A stretch of 64,000 bases of DNA from positions 68,221 through 132,220 of the forward strand of contig CAWARA010000036.1 of the NCBI GenBank assembly GCA_963784195.1, given 5' to 3'. A program made the position numbers and the translations under genes. The DNA is from CAVQAH01 sp963784195 (GTDB taxonomy: Bacteria; Acidobacteriota; Vicinamibacteria; Vicinamibacterales; 2-12-FULL-66-21). Positions 56,663-64,000 of this stretch are shown here, piece after piece. The stretch's first letter is position 1. Every line of letters starts with the position of its first letter. The notes beneath the pieces are model-generated. The model saw nothing but the letters and a program-made list of their open reading frames with translations, was not told the DNA's origin and did no database searches.

Positions 56663-56686
56663 ACTCGTGAGACGGATTTAGACGGA

Positions 56687-57544
56687 CTAGTACGGTGGCT
56701 TGACCATGGGGACGCGTGGATCCGGCGCGGGCCACGATCGGCGGAACTCGGCGTAGCGAGGGTCATCGCTGGCGGCCATCGAGCGCCGGGTGCCCGCCAG
56801 CACGTTCAGATAGTACGCATCGTAGCCGAACGCCGTCACGAACGGGTGATAACCTTCGCGAATGAGGACGAGATCGCCGTCCGCCACCGTCAGGGTCTCG
56901 TCGAAGCGGCCGTCCGCCGTGTACAACCGCTGAAATCCGAAACCGCGAGCGTCCTTCATCCGGAAGTAATACGTCTCCTCGAGATCGACCTCGATGGGCG
57001 GATCATCGGTGTCGTGTTTGTGAGGCGGATAACTGGACCAGTTGCCGCTCGGCGTGAACACCTCGCAGATCAACAGGCGATCGGCCGGAAATGCCGGTGG
57101 AAGAATGTCGACGATCTGCCTCGTGGCGTTGCCGCCGCCCCGGATCTCGAAGCCGCAGTCCTCCGGACGCACCACCCGTGCCTCCAACGGCCTGGTGGAT
57201 GGCGCGCGGCACTCCGCGAGGTCGGTGGTCTCAATTGCCTGCAGCTCGTAATCGTGGCCGTGCGGCAGATACACGGCGTGTGGGTAGCTGTCGAACACGC
57301 TGGCGCGCGGCCCGAGCGTTCGGACGCCGCTTCTCTCCCAGGCGACAGTGCAGTGGCCGCTCAGTAGAACCAGACAGCACTCCTGCCCGTCGGTGCGCCC
57401 CGTCGAACGGGTTCCGCGCGGGATGCGCCGAACGGCAAAGCTGATGTACTCCCAGCCGGCCGCTTGTGGCGTGACGTCCAGCAGGACGCCGCCGCGGTCC
57501 ACCGGCACGTCTTGCGATCTGATCAGTAACCCGCGGTGTGACAT
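56687..57544 (-). CDS. iolB: 5-deoxy-glucuronate isomerase
   Basis: Cupin-fold isomerase converting 5-deoxy-glucuronate to 2-deoxy-5-keto-gluconate in inositol breakdown. The 285-residue protein shows the IolB/KduI features: AAGWEYISFAVRRI at the start of the fold, FTPSGNWSSYPPHKHD with metal histidines, EETYYFRMKDARGFGFQRLY and GYHPFVTAFGYDAYYLNVLA. ATG 57544 gives the normal length; the frame is open 20 codons further. It is divergent from iolC with 98 bases between. Confidence 0.94.
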   Translation of the reverse strand: MSHRGLLIRSQDVPVDRGGVLLDVTPQAAGWEYISFAVRRIPRGTRSTGRTDGQECCLVLLSGHCTVAWERSGVRTLGPRASVFDSYPHAVYLPHGHDYELQAIETTDLAECRAPSTRPLEARVVRPEDCGFEIRGGGNATRQIVDILPPAFPADRLLICEVFTPSGNWSSYPPHKHDTDDPPIEVDLEETYYFRMKDARGFGFQRLYTADGRFDETLTVADGDLVLIREGYHPFVTAFGYDAYYLNVLAGTRRSMAASDDPRYAEFRRSWPAPDPRVPMVKPPY

Positions 57545-57642
57545 CGCTGCCGACAGTGTGCACCGGGTGCCGATGCTATGCAATCGCTCACGCCGATGGT
57601 ACACTACGCCACGGGCCGCTCACTTCCTTCCCCCCGACACTC

Positions 57643-58629
57643 ATGAGCACTCCGCACGAACGAGACTACGACGTGCTGTGCATGGGACGGAGCTCGATCG
57701 ATCTCTACGCCCACGAGATCGGTGTCCCGATTACAGGCGTCCGCAGCTTCGATGCGTACGTGGGCGGATGCGCGACCAATGTCAGCGTCGGCACGCGGCG
57801 TCTCGGGCTGCGCAGCGCCCTCCTCACCGGCGTCGGGACCGACCAGGTCGGCGACTTCGTGCTGGACTTCCTGCAGCGCGAAGACGTAGACATCCGCTTC
57901 GTACCGCGATTCGCCGATCGACGCACCAGCGCCGTCATCATGGCCATTCAGCCCCCGGACCGTTTCCCGCTGACGTTCTATCGGGACAACTGTGCCGACA
58001 TCGGCTTGTCGATCGACGATGTGCGCCGCGCACCGGTGGCGGGCAGCCGCCTGTTGTTCCTGACGGGGACGGGCCTGAGCCTGGAACCCAGCAGGACGGC
58101 AACGATGCTCGCGGCGGAGCTCGCGAGGGAGGCTCGGACTGCCATTCTCCTGGATCTCGATTACCGGCCGAGCGTCTGGCCCTCTGTCGAAGCGTTCGGT
58201 GTGCACGTTCGCGCGCTGGCGGCGGTGTCCGACCTCTCGGTGGGTACCGAGGAGGAGCTGCAGGCGGCGACCGGCGAATCAGATCCATCGCGCGGGGTGA
58301 CGAAGTTGTTCGGCGGCCATCTCGAACTGTTCATCCTCAAACGTGGCGGCGAGGGATGCCGCGTTTACAGACGTGATGGCGCCACCTCTGACGTTCCACC
58401 TTTCAAGATCGAAGTGCTGAACGTGCTCGGCGCCGGTGACGCGTTCGCGAGCGGCTTCATCTACGGCCATCTGCGCGGCTGGCCGGCCGCGCGCGCGGGC
58501 CGCTTCGGCAACGCTGTCGGAGCCATCGTGGTGACGCGACACGGCTGCGCGAATTTCATGCCCTCCCTGGCCGAAGTTCACTCCTTCATGTCGGAGCACG
58601 GCGAGCCCGCTGCGGCCGACCTCGCCTGA
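57643..58629 (+). CDS. iolC: 5-dehydro-2-deoxygluconokinase
   Basis: PfkB-family kinase that phosphorylates 2-deoxy-5-keto-gluconate. The 328-residue protein has VLCMGRSSIDLYAHEIGVPI and VGGCATNVSVGTRRLGLRS at the N-terminus, LLDLDYRPSVWPS in the middle and the catalytic VLGAGDAFASGFIYGHLRG. The C-terminal DUF2090 domain often fused to IolC is absent and found separately at 55790. iolE follows 34 bases later on the same strand. The divergent 98-base gap to iolB (57545-57642) should hold both promoters; no regulator site recognised. Confidence 0.95.
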   Translation: MSTPHERDYDVLCMGRSSIDLYAHEIGVPITGVRSFDAYVGGCATNVSVGTRRLGLRSALLTGVGTDQVGDFVLDFLQREDVDIRFVPRFADRRTSAVIMAIQPPDRFPLTFYRDNCADIGLSIDDVRRAPVAGSRLLFLTGTGLSLEPSRTATMLAAELAREARTAILLDLDYRPSVWPSVEAFGVHVRALAAVSDLSVGTEEELQAATGESDPSRGVTKLFGGHLELFILKRGGEGCRVYRRDGATSDVPPFKIEVLNVLGAGDAFASGFIYGHLRGWPAARAGRFGNAVGAIVVTRHGCANFMPSLAEVHSFMSEHGEPAAADLA

Positions 58630-58663
58630 CTCCGACCGGCGTACAACGAGGAATCCATCGCCG

Positions 58664-59566
58664 ATGTCCATCTCCGTTGCGAACGCGCCCTGCTCGTGGG
58701 GTGTCCTCGAATTCGAGGAACACGCGCCCTCTTACGGCTATTCAGAGGTGCTGGATCAGATTGCCGCGTCCGGCTACGCGGGAACAGAGCTCGGCGACTG
58801 GGGCTTCATGCCCACGGAACCTTCGCTTCTGCACGACCAGCTCCATCGCCGATCGCTGGCGCTGGTCGGCGCGTTCGTTCCTGTCGCGCTCTCCGATCCC
58901 AACGATCATCTTCGCGGCCTGGAGACGGCGATCCGTACGGCAGCGCTCATGCGGAACGCCGGATTTCCAGACGCCTGCATCGTGCTTGCGGATCGGACGG
59001 CGGGCAACACCGCGCGAATCTCCCTGGCGGGACGAGTGACGGCGGCAGATGGTCTCAGTCCACGCCTGTGGGATGTCTTCGCCCGCGGCTGCAACGACAT
59101 CGCCCGGACGGTTCGCCAGTCTGCCGGGCTGCGAACCGTCTTTCATCCGCACTGCGCATCCTTCGTGGAGACAGCTGACGAGATCGATGCGCTGATGACA
59201 CGCACCCATCCCGCTCTCCTGGGCCTCTGTCTCGACACCGGGCACATCACCTATGCGGGCGACGATCCGATTGCCGTGTACGAACGGCACCGCGAACGTA
59301 TCTGGCACGTCCATCTGAAGGACTGCGACCCCCGGATTGCCGCCGTTGCGAGACAGGAACAACTCGATTATTTCGCGGTCGTGCGACGCGGCGTCTTCTG
59401 CGAGCTCGGTCATGGCGCAGTGGACTTCCCACGCTTGATGGAAGGCCTGAAACGCAATCGCTACGAAGGCTGGGCCGTCGTCGAGCAGGATGTTCTGCCC
59501 GCTCTGGGAACTCCGCTGGCGAGCGCCACGCGAAATCGCGCGTACCTTCGTGGGCTCGGCCTGTGA
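58664..59566 (+). CDS. iolE: Inosose dehydratase
   Basis: TIM-barrel dehydratase turning 2-keto-myo-inositol into the trione hydrated by IolD. The 300-residue product shows ISVANAPCSWGVLEFEE at the start, SGYAGTELGDWGFMP, the metal-ligand region HPHCASFVETADEID, LCLDTGHITYAGDDP and HVHLKDCDPRI near the end of the barrel. It is 34 bases downstream of iolC and probably co-transcribed. Normal length and intact frame. Confidence 0.95.
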   Translation: MSISVANAPCSWGVLEFEEHAPSYGYSEVLDQIAASGYAGTELGDWGFMPTEPSLLHDQLHRRSLALVGAFVPVALSDPNDHLRGLETAIRTAALMRNAGFPDACIVLADRTAGNTARISLAGRVTAADGLSPRLWDVFARGCNDIARTVRQSAGLRTVFHPHCASFVETADEIDALMTRTHPALLGLCLDTGHITYAGDDPIAVYERHRERIWHVHLKDCDPRIAAVARQEQLDYFAVVRRGVFCELGHGAVDFPRLMEGLKRNRYEGWAVVEQDVLPALGTPLASATRNRAYLRGLGL

Positions 59567-59588
59567 TCGATCCATCCCGACTGCGCAA

Positions 59589-59777
59589 GAAACACTACAG
59601 ATCAGAGGCATCGTTCCAAGCTTTACCGTCGACGATCTTCAGAAGAGCATCACCTTCTATGAAGGGCTGGGGTTCGCTGTCGACGAGCGATGGGAGGACA
59701 ACGGAACGCTGCTCGGCGTGATGCTTCGCGCCGGCAACAACCGGGTTGGGCTGAACCAGGACGACTGGAAGAACTGA
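59589..59777 (+). pseudogene. VOC (glyoxalase/bleomycin resistance) domain fragment
   Basis: About 60 residues match the first half of a VOC protein: IVPSFTVDDLQKSITFYEGL, then the middle GVMLRAGNNRVGLNQDDWK. It has no start codon within reach and ends at a TGA right after the DDWK motif, where relatives continue for another half. The remainder is not found in other frames downstream. Probably a remnant. It lies 23 bases after iolE. Confidence 0.65.
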
Positions 59778-60414
59778 ATAGGAATCGCACGGAGAATCCC
59801 TTTGCGTCGACGACCACTGCCGACTCGACCCGTCCCAACCGCGGCACGTGCCGAACCCATCCAGCCTGGAACGCTCGCAGGTCAAGATAGCCGCAGCAAT
59901 TCGCAGTAGTTAGCGTTTCTTCGAGCTTCTCTTCGATCTCTTTCCGGCGGAAAGTTGGCGCAATGTTCATGCGGGCGAACTCGAAGTGCGCCCACCAGCT
60001 GCGCCCACCACCGAGCCGACGATCGGCGGCGGCAATCTCGTCCTGCTCGCTGGTTCGCCGTGCGAACGACTTATCAGGCATACGCAAGGGCTGCTGGTGG
60101 TGCGATTGGCGTGCAGCGACAGTGGGCGACTGCCGGCGTTCTGCGCTCAGGCACCGATGGTTCAGGGGGGTTCAAATCGGGGGCTCGCAACCAACATGCT
60201 TTGCCGCCCGACAGCTTGAGAGATGGTCTGCGGTCAGACTAGCTTTTTGGCTCGCCGCACTGGACGATTTCCGCAACTACCTCATCACTGCGGCGTAAGC
60301 CGTGGTTCATATCGCGGGCTCGCAACCGCCGGTACTTGCAGTTGTGGAGAAGGGCGTGCGGGCTGGGTGAAGTTCTGCGAGACCAACCATTGCCGCCCCG
60401 TGGCCGATCCGCGC
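59778..60414. other. Gene-poor region with an imperfect direct repeat
   Basis: I see no gene that I can support here. Two 24-base stretches, 60169-60192 and 60304-60327 (GGTTCA-A/T-ATCG-G/C-GGGCTCGCAACC), agree at 22 positions. A plus-strand frame ends at 60298 in RLAFWLAALDDFRNYLITAA, which might be the tail of a lost gene. A minus-strand frame at 59650-60087 is open but matches nothing I know. The region looks like decayed intergenic DNA. Confidence 0.4.
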
Positions 60415-60420
60415 CTATAA
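60415..60420 (+). promoter_or_regulatory. Consensus -10 box ahead of the kinase gene
   Basis: TATAAT stands 10 bases before the TTG that begins the kinase frame, so transcription would start only a few bases from translation (near-leaderless). TTGCCG at 60389-60394 is a -35 candidate but the 20-base spacing is long. Assignment by sequence only. Confidence 0.45.
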
Positions 60421-60430
60421 TCCAGCCGAG

Positions 60431-63154
60431 TTGCCTCTCGCCCTTGGCTCACGACTCGGCGTCTACGAAGTCACCAGCCAGATCGGCGCGGGCGGCATGG
60501 GCCAGGTCTATCGGGCGACGGACACGGCGCTTGGGAGGCAGGTGGCGATCAAGATCCTTCCGGACACGTTCGCGTCCGACCCTGACCGCCTTGCGCGATT
60601 CGAGCGCGAGGCGAGGACCCTCGCATCCCTCAACCATCTACATATAGCCACGATCTACGCGGTCGAGAGATCGGCTGGTCTGCACGCACTCGTGATGGAG
60701 CTGGTCGAGGGGGAGGACTTGTCGCAACGCATCGATCGCGGCGCGATCCCGGTTGAAGATGCGTTGCCGATCGCGAAACAGATCGCCGAGGCGCTCGAGG
60801 CCGCGCACGAGCAGGGGATCATCCACCGCGACCTGAAGCCGGCGAACATCAAGGTGCGCCCGGACGGCATGGTGAAGGTGCTGGACTTCGGCCTGGCGAA
60901 GCTGACTGGCCCAACGGGGTCGCAGTCAGCGGATGTGGCCGACTCACCGACGATCACCAGTCCCGCGATGACAGCGCAAGGGATGATCCTCGGTACGGCT
61001 GCCTATATGGCACCGGAGCAGGCGCGCGGCAAGGTGATCGACAAACGCGTCGATGTGTGGGCGTTCGGCTGCATCTTGTTCGAAATGCTCACCGGCACGC
61101 GCCCGTTCGGCGGCGACAACGTGACGGAGACGCTGGCGAACGTCTTGAAGAGCGCACCGGACTGGAAGGCGCTGCCGGGCGATGTCCCCGTCATCGTTCG
61201 CCATTTGATTCAACGCTGTCTCGAAAAAGACGCCACGCGGCGGCTGGCTGCGACCGCAGCGATCACGTACGTGCTTGACGAGGCCGTCACAGCGGTACAC
61301 GCGGACCCGCACGCGGTGACCTCTGTGCAGGCGAAGGCCGCCCCTCTCCGCTGGTACTTCGCAACTGCCGCACTCGTGGTGCTGCTCGCGACCGTCGTCG
61401 CCATTACCGTGTGGCGAACCAGGCCGCCCACGGAGCCGCTGGTCGTCACTCGCTTTCCGATCGCCAGCTTCGAAGGACCTATCTCGGTGGGTCGCAATCG
61501 GATTGCGGTGTCGCGGGATGGGACGCGTCTTGTCTATTACGTGAACGGTCGGCCTTTACTGCGCGATACGTCGCAGTTTGCCGCCAAGCCCATTCCGTCG
61601 AGCTTTACCGGACAGACCGTGTTTTCTCCGGATGGCCGCACTCTCGCGGCATGGTCCGCCGACAACACGATCAAACGTGTTGACATCGGTGGAGGTGCGG
61701 TCGAAACGGTATGTCCGGCCGACAACGTCTTCGGCATGATGACATGGGACACCGACGCGTTGATCGTGGGCCAAGGTCCGAACGGCATCGTCCGATGTCG
61801 CCTGAGTGGTGGTGCCCCGCAACAAATCGTCAAGCTCGAGGCCGGGGAAGAAGCCGACGGCCCGCAGATGCTGCCAGGCGGAGGTGCCGTGCTCTTTACG
61901 CTCGCTCGCACCGAGGACGGAGCGGCACGGTGGGATAACGCCCGCATTGTCATTCAGTCGTTGACATCAAATGAGCGTTCGCTCGTCCTAGAGCGGGCGA
62001 ACTCAGGTCAGTACCTGGCAACTGGCCATTTGGTGTATGCCCGTGGCGGCGTCGTGTTCGCGGTCCCGTTCGACGTGCAGCGAAAGCAAGTCATCGGACA
62101 AGGCACGGCGGTCATCGAGGGAGTCAGGCGCGCGCCGGGGTCAGCTACCGCCGGCGCGCAATTTGCCATTTCCAACAATGGGCATCTGTTCTACATTCCA
62201 GGTCCGGCCGGGACGGGAGTACCAGACCGCAGCATCGCCATCGCCGATCGCGTGGGAAGGGTGACGCGGCTCCCCATTCCCCCCGGCGCATACGTGCACA
62301 CGCGTGTCTCTCGGGACGGCAAGTGGCTGGCGGTGGGCACGGACGACGGCAAGGATGCGGCGGTCTGGACGTACGCCATCGGGGGAAGCGGTGTCCTGCA
62401 AAAGCTCGCCCTCGAAGGTCATAACAGGTATCCAATCTGGTCACCGGACGGAACGCGACTGGCGTTCCAATCCGATCGCGGCGGCGATCTTGGGATCTTC
62501 GTGCAACGGGCGGATGGGACAGGCCGAGTTGAACGACTGACGACCGCTCCGTCCGGCCAATCACACGTTCCAGACAGCTGGTCGCCGGACGGGCAATCCA
62601 TGATGGTGTCTGTGGCCGAAGGTCCGAAGAACTCGTTATCGGTGCTCTCACTTGCTAACCGATCGCTGTCGCCCTTCGGCGGGGCAGATGAGCGCGCCAA
62701 GGACGCCGTATTCTCACCGGATGGGAAGTGGGTTGCGTACTCGGCCGGATCGCTTAGCGGTCTGCTTGCGACCAGTCGTGGAGTGTTCGTTAGACCGTTT
62801 CCCGCTGCCGACGCCCTGTATCAGGCACCCAGGGTGGTGATCGACTTTCATCCGACATGGACCAGCGGTAATGAGTTGATCTATGTCACGGCCGCTGCGT
62901 CGGGTCAGTTCGCGTCGGTGAAGGTCGGCACAGCGCGCGGCGTGGATTTCAGTACGCCGGAGACGTTGCCAGCGAGAGTAACGGGTAGCCGCATCAATAG
63001 TCAGTCGCGCGCGTACAACATCATGCCGGACGGCCGGTTTATCGGCGTGATTGACGCGACCGAGCAGAACGATTCACGAGGCGGCACGGAAACTGACGTT
63101 CGCGTCGTGTTCAACTGGTTCGAAGAGCTGAAACGGCTCGTGCCGACGAAGTGA
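60431..63154 (+). CDS. Membrane Ser/Thr protein kinase with PD40 propeller
   Basis: Hanks-type kinase of 907 residues. The kinase domain (about 11-285) has the P-loop IGAGGMGQVYRATD, Lys41 in VAIKIL, catalytic HRDLKPANIKV (Asp134), DFGLAK (152-157) and GTAAYMAPEQARG. One membrane segment (about 309-328) is followed by a periplasmic beta-propeller of PD40/WD40-like repeats, for example FSPDGRTLAAWS, PIWSPDGTRLAFQSDRGGD and FSPDGKWVAYSA. This layout is abundant in Acidobacteria and presumably senses an extracytoplasmic signal. Translation starts at TTG 60431, the only codon that keeps the LGSRLGVYEVTSQ start region; no ribosome site is visible, in line with a near-leaderless message. No cognate target lies nearby. 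Confidence 0.92.
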   Translation: MPLALGSRLGVYEVTSQIGAGGMGQVYRATDTALGRQVAIKILPDTFASDPDRLARFEREARTLASLNHLHIATIYAVERSAGLHALVMELVEGEDLSQRIDRGAIPVEDALPIAKQIAEALEAAHEQGIIHRDLKPANIKVRPDGMVKVLDFGLAKLTGPTGSQSADVADSPTITSPAMTAQGMILGTAAYMAPEQARGKVIDKRVDVWAFGCILFEMLTGTRPFGGDNVTETLANVLKSAPDWKALPGDVPVIVRHLIQRCLEKDATRRLAATAAITYVLDEAVTAVHADPHAVTSVQAKAAPLRWYFATAALVVLLATVVAITVWRTRPPTEPLVVTRFPIASFEGPISVGRNRIAVSRDGTRLVYYVNGRPLLRDTSQFAAKPIPSSFTGQTVFSPDGRTLAAWSADNTIKRVDIGGGAVETVCPADNVFGMMTWDTDALIVGQGPNGIVRCRLSGGAPQQIVKLEAGEEADGPQMLPGGGAVLFTLARTEDGAARWDNARIVIQSLTSNERSLVLERANSGQYLATGHLVYARGGVVFAVPFDVQRKQVIGQGTAVIEGVRRAPGSATAGAQFAISNNGHLFYIPGPAGTGVPDRSIAIADRVGRVTRLPIPPGAYVHTRVSRDGKWLAVGTDDGKDAAVWTYAIGGSGVLQKLALEGHNRYPIWSPDGTRLAFQSDRGGDLGIFVQRADGTGRVERLTTAPSGQSHVPDSWSPDGQSMMVSVAEGPKNSLSVLSLANRSLSPFGGADERAKDAVFSPDGKWVAYSAGSLSGLLATSRGVFVRPFPAADALYQAPRVVIDFHPTWTSGNELIYVTAAASGQFASVKVGTARGVDFSTPETLPARVTGSRINSQSRAYNIMPDGRFIGVIDATEQNDSRGGTETDVRVVFNWFEELKRLVPTK

Positions 63155-63335
63155 TCGACCGCGCGCTGCCATCTGGTGTTCGGTTGCGAGCTTTCGCACT
63201 GACCGGATCTATCCGCACGCGCCACCCAGCTGAAAATGGCAACGGAAATCCGTGACCGGCGTAGGATCGGCGGACGGTGATGAAGTCCAGCCAACCACAA
63301 TCAGCGGGCAAGGACGCAAGCCGGGAGGCGGCACG
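63155..63335. other. Spacer between kinase and toxin-antitoxin genes
   Basis: No gene seen. The antitoxin ribosome site (GGGAGG) lies at its right end. Confidence 0.4.
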
Positions 63336-63566
63336 ATGTCAAAAATGGTCCAAATCAGAAACGTGCCGGACACGCTGCACCGCAAGCTGAAGGTGCGCGC
63401 CGCGGGCTCAGGACAGACGCTCTCCGACTACCTCCTGGCGGAACTGGCGCGCCTGGCCGCTCGGCCCACGCGCGAAGAGATGCTCGCCAGAATCCACAGT
63501 CGCAAGCGCGTGACCTTGAAGACGCCGGCGGCCGTTATCATCCGAGAAGAACGCGAGTCCGCGTGA
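63336..63566 (+). CDS. FitA-like (RHH) antitoxin
   Basis: Small DNA-binding antitoxin of 76 residues. The ribbon-helix-helix start KMVQIRNVPDTLHRKLKVRA and the helix SDYLLAELARLA are typical of FitA/VapB antitoxins; the C-terminal half (RPTREEMLARIHSRK) would block the toxin. ATG 63336 has GGGAGG 7 bases upstream. It overlaps the toxin gene as GTGA, so the two are coupled and probably repress their own promoter. Confidence 0.88.
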   Translation: MSKMVQIRNVPDTLHRKLKVRAAGSGQTLSDYLLAELARLAARPTREEMLARIHSRKRVTLKTPAAVIIREERESA

Positions 63567-63948
63567 TCGTCGTCGAAGCGTCGGCCCTGTTGGAGTTCCT
63601 CCTGCAAACGCCGATTGGCACTCGCGTCGAGGCGCGCCTTTTTCGGAAGGAAGCCGAGCTCCATTCGCTCACCTCGTGGACGTTGAAGTGACTCAGGGTC
63701 TCCGACGGCTCGTCCGAGCCGGCGAGGTGTCTGCGGATGGCGCGATCGCGGATCTCGCCGACCTGGACCTCCATCGTCACCCTCATCTCGATCTCCTGAC
63801 TCGCGCGTGGAAGCTGCGCGAGAATGTGACGGCGTACGACGCCGTGTACGTGGCGCTGGCCGAGGCGCTCAATGCGCCGATCGTCACCTGCGACACTCCG
63901 CTCGCGAAGGCGCCAGGGCACCAAGCGCGAATCGAAGTGATCGAGTGA
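63563..63948 (+). pseudogene. PIN-domain (VapC) toxin, frameshifted and with altered first acidic residue
   Basis: PIN-family ribonuclease partner of the antitoxin. From GTG 63563 the first frame gives IVVEASALLEFLLQTPIGTR and stops after 42 residues; the remainder continues in another frame as HLVDVEVTQGLRRLVRAGE, then YDAVYVALAEALNAPIVTCD to 63948. One missing base near 63670 would restore 128 residues. The first metal ligand, usually aspartate in VVDAS, is glutamate here. Later acidic residues (LVDVEV, TAYDAVY, TCDT) are kept. Either a dead toxin or a sequencing deletion plus a substitution. Confidence 0.78.
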
Positions 63949-64000
63949 CAGCCTAGAACTTGCAATCGCTTGCCGGTTAGCGACTTGCGTCGATTTTTAG
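63949..64000. other. Window end
   Basis: No feature is visible in the last 52 bases. Confidence 0.4.

Noticed and set aside
59650..60087. Minus-strand open frame of 145 codons after iolE
   Set aside because: Overlaps the VOC fragment, shows no family resemblance and has no ribosome site.
60169..60192. tRNA T-arm-like GGTTCAAATC
   Set aside because: Flanking bases do not form acceptor, D or anticodon stems; only a short resemblance within a direct repeat.

Overview
The window is high-GC chromosomal DNA that looks like an acidobacterium, most likely class Vicinamibacteria. This rests on three giant Oar-like TonB-dependent receptors with an N-terminal carboxypeptidase-regulatory fold, a PadR regulator paired with an 'acidobacterial duplicated orphan permease' (ADOP), and a Ser/Thr kinase fused to a PD40 propeller. 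No 16S or other phylogenetic marker is present, so the assignment is inference.

Layout. (1) 0-9 kb, minus strand: a cell-shape operon mreB-mreC-mreD-mrdA(PBP2)-rodA, with RNase G downstream and a GAF-GGDEF protein upstream. (2) 9-16.5 kb, plus strand: a PpiD/SurA-like periplasmic PPIase, a long-form SppA protease, PadR and ADOP. The gaps in this part are filled with hairpin and heptad-repeat DNA. (3) 16.6-23.7 kb: a tRNA-Leu(CAG) gene whose 3' 59 bp are repeated exactly 6 kb downstream. The two copies bracket an island holding an integrase remnant, an unknown secreted protein and a frameshifted TonB receptor. A second integrase remnant follows the second copy. (4) 23.7-32.5 kb: a glycerol / glycerol-3-phosphate block (glpD, glpK, glpF, periplasmic glpQ, and a TonB receptor whose gene ends 1 bp before glpQ). 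(5) 32-59.6 kb: a dispersed myo-inositol catabolic set (PfkB kinase, iolD, ribose-type ABC ATPase/permease/binding protein, Gfo/Idh dehydrogenases, DUF2090 protein, iolB, iolC, iolE). It is interleaved with a tightly overlapping glycoside operon (MGH1-like hydrolase, PHP hydrolase, GH38 alpha-mannosidase, a second sugar ABC transporter whose binding protein and first permease are one polypeptide, and a MalK-like ATPase). (6) 60.4-64 kb: a Ser/Thr kinase with PD40 propeller and an antitoxin/PIN-toxin pair with a broken toxin.

How it may work together: parts 4 and 5 could take up and dismantle inositol- and glycerophosphate-containing glycoconjugates, such as glycerophosphoinositol or inositol mannosides from other organisms' membranes. 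GlpQ would release glycerol-3-phosphate for GlpD, GH38 and the MGH1-like enzyme would trim sugars, and the Iol enzymes would degrade inositol. This is a hypothesis from gene content.

Reading caution: at least twelve genes are interrupted by single-base shifts, nearly all reading as one extra base, and they include normally essential mreB and mrdA. After correction the lengths fit the families. The simplest reading is insertion-biased sequencing error, so 'broken' genes here should be checked against raw reads before being called pseudogenes.
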